Positions 47,201 through 56,709 of a stretch of 64,000 nt of DNA are shown here, one piece after another. The DNA comes from Trebouxia sp. TZW2008 (taxonomy: Eukaryota > Chlorophyta > Trebouxiophyceae > Trebouxiales > Trebouxiaceae): contig BDIU01000338.1 of NCBI GenBank assembly GCA_002118135.1, positions 56,622 to 120,621 of the forward strand, given 5' to 3'. How positions within the stretch are numbered: the stretch's first letter is position 1; each line of letters begins with the position of its first letter. The notes beneath the pieces are model-generated. The model had not been told where the DNA came from and ran no database searches. It saw only the letters and a list, made by a program, of their open reading frames with translations. The position numbers and the translations under genes are program-made.

Positions 47201-50200
47201 CAGCATCTCCTTGCACAGTGTGACTGACTGTTGGTTCCTGATGTTTGCTAAATTGATGTTGTGTTTGTTGTTCTAACAGGCGCAGGCAATAGCAGTCATT
47301 CATGGGTGTGTGACCATTGTGGGGATTGACTGTCTCTGTGTCACTCTTCACAATAATTCAGAGGTGTCATGGCACTTGCCTTAAGGTCCTGCTGATGCTC
47401 TTCCTCATACTGAATGCCCAGGTCATTCATCAGCGTCAATGCTGCTGCTTGCACATCCTGGGAGGGGTCTGCCAAAGCGCTCAAAGCATATGGCATGAGG
47501 CGTGCATGGTGGTCAATGCGCTCCCTCAGCTTGAGCATCCAGTCAGCTACCAGATGCACAAACTCCAGCCGTACCTGCCATCAAAACATTTGTGTTGCTA
47601 CAGTTTATCGTATTCTAGTACCCTGTCTTAGTCTGGCAGGACGTGGAAGGTACGTGAAGGAGTGCTGCGAATCACAGGGAAATGGTGTGCATGACCGAAA
47701 CAACCAGGGCTGTGATGCATGTCAGGCAGCACTCAAATCATGCAGCAGTTCAAATCAGCGGCAGTGGAGGGGTTATGAAGATAAACATGGGGAGAAATGA
47801 AGTGGACATGGGAAAGTAAATGGCGAAGCAGGCATCGAAGGAGCCGGTGGAGGAGGGGGGGGGGGCGAGGGCGCAAAGGAATGGGGTTGTTTCACCTGGA
47901 CAACTGGGTCGGTGGCCAGCTTGCCACAGAAGTTGACGTGCAAATCAGGCTCATAGAAGGCCTTGATGGCAATGGCATTTGGATCCTGCCAGGCCACCAT
48001 CTGCAGCACCATCTCATGGCCGCCAACATGGGCGAGCTGCTTCACCGTGTGGATTGCCTCAATCCTGACCTGCAGTACAGATCTTGTATGACAGTACTTG
48101 TGGCTTGGTGACAGTCGGGTGAAACTGTGTGCTCTACTACGGCAACTGCTGCATGCGCTATGACTATTGGTGATGCGCAGACATTGCCTGAATTCCTCCA
48201 TGCATATCATGCTGACAGAATGCAAGCGCAAAGTCACACATGTTTGCACATACCACGGTGACAAGACACAAGCTTCACGCCTTCAATTTCTGCATATGCA
48301 TGCTGCAAAACTGCAGTTGGCTCCACTGACACACAGCGGCAGTGGCTGCACCTTGTGGCGCTTGTGTGTAAGCAAGGGCATGACTGCAGCCATGAGGTGC
48401 TTGCTGACGCTGTACAGCATCATGCCCATCACCTCAATCAGCATTTGAATGCTGCGGCAAGCTTGCATGCATTATGACCTGTTTTCATGAACTGACGTTC
48501 TCTGATAGCATGTCTTCGATTCGACCATGCTGACAAGATGCAAGCAAAAGTGATGCATTGTTGCGCATACATGCTGCAGAGCTGCAAGTGACTCTACTCA
48601 CTTCCGACAGAGACAGCAAGCTCACCTTGTGGCGCTTGTGTGTGAGCAAGGGCATGACTGCAGCCATGAGGTTCTTGCTGACGCTGTACAGCATCATGCC
48701 CACCACCTCAACCAGCTTCTGAATGCTGTGGCAAGCTTGCATGCAGATCTCATGATAGCTGTCTGTGCAGCACTGCTGCAGCATCTCAGTCACTTGACCA
48801 CCATACGGTGCAATGTCCTGCATACAACATGATTCTGCATCATGCAGGGCGGCCTTGAGCTTTTTGACCTATGATGCAGCATGCAAGTGACTTCAACATC
48901 ATACGGTGCAATAACCAACAAACAGCAAGACTCTGCATCGTGCAGGACGAGTGGCAGATGTGGCAAATTGTGACGCAGCATTCAAAAGACTTAAAGTTGC
49001 ATGTTACAATGTCCTGCAAACAGCAAGATTCTGCATCATGCAAAATGAGGTGAACCAGATTAGGTTGTCCAGAGCATTAACTGTTGAAAGGTGCAGACAG
49101 CAGGCAAATACATATTGTGTAATTTGTTTGAGGCCGCATGCATAACCTGCAGGACATGTAAGACTTCAAAGCTCAGCACGACAATTGCACACCAGATGCA
49201 TGTATGCTAACTTCCAGATCTTGTTTGAAACACTGCCAATGCACTCACCTTTCCTGCCGCCACAAATGTTGCTGTCAACAGGTGCAGCAACTGAAGTCTC
49301 AGCTCTTCTGTCTGCTCACCTTGTGATCCCTACAAAGGACGGAAGAGGTGATTGAGGACAGCAGAAATGTGCTACAACAGAGTGACCTTGACCCATGTTA
49401 CCTCAGGATGTGCAACAGGTTACTGCAAAAGTATGCAGTCATTAAATTGGTACAGATGTTTTCAAAGTGATTGATCAAGGTGTTGAAGACACATAGACTG
49501 TAGGTAGCAGACCTCCTGCCTTTGCAGCCTCTCCTCCAGCACAGGTATGGTGTATGGAAGCAGCGCTATGACTGCATCTGGAGCAGCCTGCATGGAACCA
49601 GATCATGGTTTTGCTGACAAGAAAGGAGAGCATGACCAGCATTGCAAAAGTACAAGCGAGTATGATGGTATGCAGCAAGCACCTGAAGCAGCTCTATCAG
49701 CAGTTTGATGGCAAGCTCGCGGCATGCCTCTGACTTGTCTGCGAGAGCTAATAGCAATGGCTTCACCAGCAGATGCTCTGTCACCTCTTGTACAAGCAAA
49801 GTAGGCAGTCTAGTGCCGAGCATGAATGCCTGCATTGTACAAAGCTGGTGTGAGGAGAAAAGAAGGCACGTCTGCCTATCAAGCTAGTGCAACGCCTTTC
49901 CTGGATTCTATGCAGAGCTAGACACCGCGCTGAAGCCAACAGGTCCTTCAAAGCCTGCAGATCTCGCTGCAAACACCTCCCAGCACCATCAAAATCAATC
50001 TCGCTGCAGTCCGCTGCGTTGAGTCCGGCTGACGTGTGGACTGCTAGGTTGAGCTGTGGCTGATCAAGTTGATCACGGCTCAATCCGGTCGCAGCACTTG
50101 ATCGAGTCCCGTTGGACTTTCCTGCGGGTTGTTGCTCTGACTTGCTGCGGGGCATGCACTTCTTGTTCAGTTCCGCCCAAAAGCGGTCGACGTCTCGCGC

Positions 50201-50209
50201 AACCGTCAT
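42502..50209 (-). CDS. DNAAF5: Dynein axonemal assembly factor 5 (HEATR2)
   Basis: Start ATG 50209 (MTVARDVDRFWAEL), first exon to about 49900. Further exons (-): 49683-49829, 49513-49587, 49249-49329, 48626-48817, 47896-48069, 47380-47574, 46627-47042, 45693-45780, 45050-45233, 44375-44613, 43315-43566 and 42502-43017. From 49829 on all phases join. The total is about 950 residues, somewhat longer than animal DNAAF5, partly because of a Gln/Ser-rich insert in exon 46627-47042. HEAT repeats run throughout. The segment LRERIDHHARLMPYALSALA...NDLGIQYEEEHQQDLK matches the family's signature, as does GSRIFVQSHFPGIAGALAAE. The protein helps preassemble dynein arms in the cytoplasm, so the organism should build motile cilia. 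The intron after 47380 uses a GC donor (TAAG|GCAAGT). The exon 1 donor is not settled. Confidence 0.87.
43610..43735 (-). repeat. Upstream decayed copy of the DNAAF5 exon 43315-43566
   Basis: On the minus strand the 5' half of the exon recurs (VDDALQLLA...ISQQRASL) with small losses. It lies just upstream of the exon in gene orientation. Confidence 0.8.
44224..44330. repeat. GACA tetranucleotide microsatellite
   Basis: About 100 bases of (CAGA)n with a few GATA and CGGA variants lie in a DNAAF5 intron. The Val/Cys/Leu/Ser open frames here are artefacts. Confidence 0.95.
44941..45010 (-). repeat. Copy of a DNAAF5 exon 3' edge with donor
   Basis: The stretch repeats the end of exon 45050-45233 (ALTTGAG codons plus a GTGAGC donor) about 75 bases downstream in gene orientation. 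A matching copy of that exon's 5' part lies upstream at about 45354-45422. Confidence 0.8.
46100..46600 (-). repeat. Series of copies of the DNAAF5 exon 46627-47042 3' edge
   Basis: Copies of the MLSWQED.RTRS segment and following intron occur near 46105-46192, 46259-46325 and 46406-46460, with shorter scraps at 46500-46600. Frames and donors are variously damaged. Confidence 0.8.
48345..48472 (-). repeat. Downstream copy of the DNAAF5 exon 48626-48817 3' half
   Basis: The segment encoding SIQxLxEVxGMMLYSVSK through HKRHK and the donor recurs about 280 bases after the true exon. Scraps of that exon's 5' edge (CATACGGTGCAAT) recur upstream at about 48895-49030. Confidence 0.85.
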
Positions 50210-51061
50210 CACTGCTGTGCTGCAAAACGATGTACACTGCTGCTGCGATCACGTATCAGCACTGCAACTGCTCAGATGCATTCACAACATGAAAGCTGTA
50301 CTCAAACGTCGCACTATCGGCGGCAGCGTCACACGCCCGGTCTTCGCGGTGCACCAGCATCAGAACGAGCTTTCGCCGCTTTATCTCCCCAATGGGTTTG
50401 TAGCTCTGGTGCATTGCCCACTGCTGATTCATGTCGCTCTGCGTTGGGCCTGCGTGCACGCTGACATGCTCAGTGCTTATCGTGTTGCGTGTCAATTCGT
50501 GATGTGGGCATAGAGCAGGTCAGTGACTATGCCAGGGCCTTCTTGCTTGCTCGCAATGATTGTAAGCGCAGCATGCATATGAAGCAGTAGCAGGTAGCCA
50601 TCACAGCTGCAAACTCATTCTATGTCACAGAGACATTTGCATCGAAGCAATTTACCCAGAGTGCGTGCAGCAGCTCAGGCAATAACCGGTACCACAAACA
50701 CATCAAAGTCTACATAAGCAAGGAGGGTTTCTTGCCCAGGGGCTCAAGGCAGTTGACACATCTGTCAAAACTACTCTAAGATTATCAGGCATCTCACTGG
50801 CAGTCACGGCAGTGAGATGCAGGACAGGCTGTTAAGAATCTGTACTTGTGTTTGCATTCACAATATGCAGCTGAGTAGTACCCACTTACTCTCCAGCTAC
50901 TGGTGGACTGAACCTTTCTAAGTGCATGTGACATGCATAAATACATCACAAAACCAGCAAGCAAGTCACAGACAGACAAAAGTGCCAGGCAGCTTCATGT
51001 TGCAATCATTGTGTGCATGAACTGTGTGCCCCAAGTACAGGACAGCACTTCTCGCCCACTG
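50210..51061. other. Intergenic region between CIPK and DNAAF5
   Basis: The left 300 bases are relatively CpG-rich, as expected for the DNAAF5 upstream region. No gene is supported, and open frames on both strands overlap without splice or family evidence. Confidence 0.45.
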
Positions 51062-54000
51062 TTATAGCTGTACACTGTCCAAAGCCTGCTGCATCTCCAT
51101 ACTGCTTCTTGCAAGGTTTCCAGGCAAAGCCTGAGTGCCCTGCTGGCCAGTCATGAGAGCAGCTTGATGAGCAACAGCAGCAGGGGGCAGGGACAGGGCG
51201 TTTTGGCTGATCAGCCCCTGCAGCTGCTGCGCCAGGTCTGCATAGAACTTGTAGAATTCCACTGAAGTGCCACGACCTTTCACCACTTGCACCATGCTGA
51301 GGTTGGCGACCACTGGCAGTATCTCAACGCCTACCCTGACCTCATTGAATTTGCCTGAGTTTGCTTTGAGCCGCAACCTGCATGCATAAGCATCACAAAA
51401 ACTGTCTAGACAGCTGGCTAAATAGGCCAACTTTGACGCACAATGCACAATTAGGTGGGTATCCTTCATCTCAGTTGCACAATCCCACATGATGCTAAGG
51501 GGCTTGCTCAACATCAGAAGGCCCTCAAATTTTAGCTACAGCAGCAATTTCAACTGCTAGTTAGGCCAAAAGGGAGCATGCTTACCGAGTTGCAGGCATT
51601 GGCAGGCTACTAGACAGATGGTGTGGTTTGCAAGCAAATATGCGGGAAACAACCTCAACAACCCCAAAATCATGGTATGTGGCGTGGCTCCACAGCCCAT
51701 CAGGCAACGGCAATCGCTTACGCCCAATACCAAAGCATTTCATGTCGTTCGTCAAAAAGAGGGCACTGCAAAAAACCGATTTTAGAATCAGCACAATCAG
51801 ACACACATGCATCAAAAGGCGCCTGGGGTGCATCAATCGATGTTCTCCAGATTGACGCTGAGCATAGGCTTTCTTTGTTCAGGGTTGCTCACTTTGTGGG
51901 TCCTCTCCTTTGTGTGGACGCCCCAAGACGAGCAGCAGCGTCTTGGATGCCCTGCATGAGAGCAGCCAGAGGCGCCTTGCTAGTGAAGCGGGTGTGGCGC
52001 GTCACCACATCCTCTCTGGCCTCAAAGATGGCACTGATATCCAGAGCAGCATTGATCAGCTACGGCAAACACGAAGCGATCAGAAGAAGAAGAGCAAAGA
52101 GTTACATTTCAGCAGTCTTGAATGCAAGTGACCAGCTCCTCTCTGGCTTTACTGGTACTAATGTATAGAGCTGCACTAGTTAGCTGCACCAAACAGCAAG
52201 TTTGACCAGATGCATGACGTATGCACAGCACTGCTTCATAAATGCCACAGGCATCATGCAGGCATCAAGCTAGTGCCTGAAGATGCAGCTATATTCAGTG
52301 CTCATTTTGCTGAATTGTGACAGGCAATGACTGGGTGAAAGCGTACCTCAAAAGCATTCATCTGCCTGCTGTTGCTTGCCGCATCCATTTGAGCTTCTTG
52401 CTGTGCCTGCAGTGCAAACAAGCAAACGCTTGCAGGCTGCATACACCAATCTTACATCATGCCCGTGTATTGTCATGCATTAGCTGTATGCTAGAACAAA
52501 CCAGCAACACAATTTTTGTAATGGCTAGCCCCATTGAGCAATCTGAGTGGACAACAAGTGACAAGTCATGCAGACAACAAGTGACATATCATGCACAATT
52601 TGAGTACGGCTAACAAGCCCTTGATGATGGCTTTGCAGCACTGCATTTGCTAGAGCAAAAGCGCTCACAGTATAAAATGACCAAGTCCTGCCTGATCAAG
52701 AGAAGGCCCCTCTGCACAAACTGGCAGCAGCGCGAGCAGGCACACAGCAAGAAGTGGCAAATCCTACCTGGCTGATGTACTGTGGTTGTACATTTTCCTC
52801 AAAGATGCTATCAGGCAGCTCCAAGCTATGCAGGCTCTGCAGGGATGTGCAGGGGGTGTAATCCTGAGCCACCCACTTGTGCTTCCTGATCTCAGCAATA
52901 GTTGCCCTGCAGACATTGTGACTCAACAAAATAAGCTGCAAGAGAAGGAGAGAAAAACGATGATCTGTAATTGTACGATCAGTACGTCAACAATTGGTGA
53001 TATGTGTCAAGACAAGTTGCTGTGGTGCAATCCTCAGTCACCCACCTGTGCTTCCTGATCAGCAATATTAGCCCTGCAGACACTGTGATTTTGCCAAAGC
53101 TTTGCCAAGACAAAGAAAGGAAAAGCTTGCTTCCCTAAGTAAGCAGCAACAACTATGTGTCAGGACAGGCTGCTGAGGTGCAATCCTGCGCCACCTACTT
53201 GTTCTTCCTTGTCTCAGCAATCGTTGCCCTGCAGGCGGTGACTTTGCCAAACCCTTTTTGAAAACCCAAAGAAGAATGGTTTAAGCAGTAAGTAAGCAAT
53301 CACAACCGTGTGCCAGAACAGCTTGCTGTGGTGTGATCCTTGAGCCGCCCACTTGGGCTTGATGATCTCAGCAACAACAAGCCTGCAGCTGCCGTGGCTT
53401 CAAAACACATGTGTGTCAACATAAAGTGCCGAGGTTTGTGACTCACAGCCACCAAACAGGCATCATGATTTGATGATAGCTCTGCAGACAATTTGGAACG
53501 CTCAGAACCATTGTGTGTTGTGCGCTATAGCAGGTTGCAGAGGTGTACAACTTCCACCCTCCCAACTACGCTTCCTGATTTCAGTGATCATAGCCTAGTG
53601 GACCCCATCACTTCTGACAACAACTTGTCTTGTGTCACAACAGGCTGCTGCAATGTACCAACTTGCCAACAGCAGCATAATGCTTGAATGGTTATGCATG
53701 TCTCACGATAAAGATTGTGGTATTACATGCCGTACTTGAGCCTACTACATACTCATGGAATGACCTGAACTCAAAATCTAATCCATTTCTCTGCGAGGCC
53801 AACCCTAGTCATGAAATGCAAGCACAATGCTAAGCATGAGAGCCAAGGGATTGCATTGGGATTTCATCACTACAGTTAATCATACAGAGAAGTAATTTAG
53901 ACGTCAAGTTCAGGGCCTGCCATACGGCGTAGGTTTGAATCCAGCACATCACACATGGACTGCTCACACATTTGCTGGAAGCAGTCATGACATCTTGCCA

Positions 54001-56632
54001 ATGTAGCAAAATGAAACAGCAAGCAACACATGACCAGCAAGTCAAGCCACATCAGGGAGACTGAGGTATTATTGGTGACATTCCACAAAGTTTGACAGCC
54101 ACAGCAGCATTGCGCACCTTTTCTGGGGGTTGGGATTCAGCATAGACTTAAAGAGGGAGATCATGTCAGGCGAGAACCATGTTGGCACTGGGTAGTCTGC
54201 CCTAGCAATCTTCTTGAAAAGCACAGGCAAGCTGGGCTCATCAAATGGCAGGTTGCCAGCCATGATCACATACAGAAGTACGCCTGCCATACATCAGCAA
54301 TTGGTCAGTTGCATGCAGCACTTGGAAAAGGGTAACGATGCCCAGTGTTGCATGAGCAGAATATGCAGAGCATGTAATACTCGTCAACAAACCTGGCAAG
54401 CTGGGCTCATCAAATGGAAGATTGCTAGCCATGATCACATACAGAAGCACGCCTGCCATACGTCAGCATTTGGTCATTTGCGCGCAGTACTTGAAAAAGG
54501 GTAACAGTACCCAGTGTTGCATGAGCAAAACATGCAGGCATGTAACATTCTTGAACAGCACGGGCAAGTTGGGCTCATGAATGGCAAATTGCCACCCATG
54601 ATCACATACAGGAGCATGCCTGCCATCATCAACACTCAGTCACTTGAACGCAAAACTTCGGATATGGTTGCAAGGCCTTACGTACAGCATGCACTAAGCC
54701 ATTGCATGCTGCATGCTCAAAACTTTGAGATAACGTTTAAAGCATGCTTATACTGTGTCAGCTCATGATGCAGAAAGGGCCATTGATCTTCACTTACCAC
54801 CAGCAGACACATGCCAACCTTACTTCACACCGCACACAATGCACTCGGCAAGTCACAACCTTCACTGCTTCTGTAAGCAACTAGCTATGTCGTGGACTTC
54901 TGCACAAGCATGTCAGTCGTAATGGTGACAATGATGGCAATAATGATGATGACATTGATGCTCTCCATGACGATGGCAATAATCAAGCATTAAGAAACAG
55001 ACCTAATGACCATACGTCAGCAGGAGCCCCAAAGTAACCCTTCCTCATGAGGACCTCTGGAGCGACATAATTTGGGGTGCCACAAGTTGTCTGCAAGACA
55101 TCATTGTGCAGGGAGCTGTTGGGCAGATGACCCAGCCCAAAATCTGACAGCTTCACATCGCCATTGCTTGTGAGCAGGACGTTCTCTGGCTTCAAGTCTC
55201 TGCAGCAGCACTACAGAATTGATGTGAGTAGACAGCCAGTCTACTCAGGGAGTAGACAGGACAAAAGAGAGACAAAAGCAACAGAAAAGTGTGTGCCGCT
55301 GGGTGTCATGGCATGACCCTCTGGCAGCAGAGGCAGCTGCTGGAATTGCCGCTCTTGACCAGCTTCAAGTTGCTGGAAAACCCCTTTGTGATGTCGAGAG
55401 CTTCCGTGGCAACAATCAAGCTGCTGCTTAGAATATGTACACGTGTCAGCTGAAGGCTGTTGAAGCAAGCAGGAAATGTGTTCTGCTCATGGTTGGCACC
55501 AGGCCAAAGCTGTCAAAGCATGAGGCTTGCTGAACATGCAGCTTTGCAGCGAGTAGTACTAGTAGCAAATGCTTTTAGGATGTCACCTATGAAAGATGCC
55601 CTGCTGATGGCAATGATCCAAGCCATCGAGAAGCTGCTGCAGCACTCGCCGCCCTTGGGCCTCCTGCATCAACAGGCACAGTGACAGCAGCTGTCATTGT
55701 TTGGAGGCAGTTCTTCGCCTCTATATGCAGGATCATGGAGCCTCATGAGCAAGCATTGCACTGAGAAACATGTTTTACGATTATAGGCCACTCACAATGT
55801 TGGCGGGATGATCTGAACATACTGAGTGTACAGCATGTCATAGGCCGTGTGTTGAAGCAGAACACTGTGTGCATGCTTGAAAGCAGTGCAGCGATTAGAG
55901 CTTATGCTATCTGAGCACAGCAGCTCACCACTTGAAAACATGGTCAAGCACAAGAAATTAAAGGCTGCACATGTGTTTGGGCATCCCCAGAGCATGACTG
56001 CGTTGGCTTTGGCAATAACGGCAGCAACAGATGCATGAGCTTTCGAGTGCACCTGCAAGATTCAAGTCAGTGAGCTTACGCTCATGGGCCCCTCAGCAAT
56101 GATCTTGTCAAACAGCTCTCCACCTGGCACCAGCTCCATGACCATGAAGACTTGCTGCCTTGAAGCCAACACCTCTTTGAGCTCCACGACATTGGGGTGT
56201 CTGAGACTTTTCAAAATCCTGATCTCCTGCTTGATCTTGGTGACTAAGCCACTCTTGACGAGGTTGTCCTTGTCCAAAATCTGCACAAGCGCTTTTGGCA
56301 CTGACAACTGATGACATCTTGCCTTCACAGCTCAAATGCGCATGCTCTAGCAATCATAGCAGAGGCCTGTGCGCGCAGGATCGGCTGACCGAGACCGCGT
56401 CCATGATATTGTGCTGGATGGACACTGAAAATACCTTGATGGCCACCGGTTCATCACTTTCGTAGTGCTGACCAAACTTGACCTTGGCATACGTTCCCTG
56501 CATGACGTCGGTCAAGTCAGCCTCAAGTGTTCAAAAAGTGAAGTCTGTGCATAAGTCTGACAGCGCTACCTCTCCTATTGTTCTGCCGAGCAGATAATTG
56601 CCGACGCGCTTCTTGAAGACCTCGCCGACCAT
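51062..56632 (-). CDS. CIPK: CBL-interacting protein kinase (CIPK / SnRK3)
   Basis: Exons (-): 56570-56632, 56435-56497, 56080-56280, 55587-55663, 55003-55199, 54118-54283, 52768-52906, 52347-52361, 51893-52059 and 51062-51377. All phases join and give about 467 residues. Kinase features in order: [15 protein letters not shown] loop, [53 protein letters not shown] and [14 protein letters not shown]. The regulatory part has the NAF motif, split between the 15-base microexon MNAFE and the next exon [16 protein letters not shown], then RFTSKAP and [12 protein letters not shown]. The NAF segment is where calcium-loaded CBL proteins bind and release autoinhibition. The start is divergent from the helical-repeat gene. 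Confidence 0.88.
52347..52361 (-). CDS. CIPK: 15-base microexon encoding the NAF motif start of the CIPK
   Basis: The (-) sequence GGCAG|ATGAATGCTTTTGAG|GTACGC has an acceptor, five codons (MNAFE) and a donor, all in phase 0. The following exon starts LINAAL, completing the NAF signature NAFELI. Omitting the microexon would delete the Asn-Ala-Phe triad needed for CBL binding while keeping the frame. Confidence 0.8.
53015..53605 (-). repeat. Four decayed upstream copies of the CIPK exon 52768-52906 start
   Basis: Segments at about 53018-53082, 53175-53238, 53322-53394 and 53530-53602 repeat the acceptor and the [13 protein letters not shown] codons with increasing divergence. The period is about 150 bases. 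All lack the exon's 3' half. Confidence 0.85.
54385..54640 (-). repeat. Two decayed upstream copies of the CIPK exon 54118-54283 start
   Basis: Copies at about 54390-54465 and 54560-54635 repeat [17 protein letters not shown] codons. A shared flanking tail (GGGTAACRRTRCCCAGTGTT) shows that the unit includes intron sequence. Confidence 0.87.
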
Positions 56633-56709
56633 ATTTGATGACACACATCGATGCAAAGTCGGTCAAATTGCAATGCTAAGCATGCAAGGTGCAATGGCTT
56701 GGACTAGGC

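Noticed and set aside
51623..52168. 181-codon plus-strand frame
   Set aside because: It is antisense to the CIPK exon 51893-52059 and the possible cassette exon.
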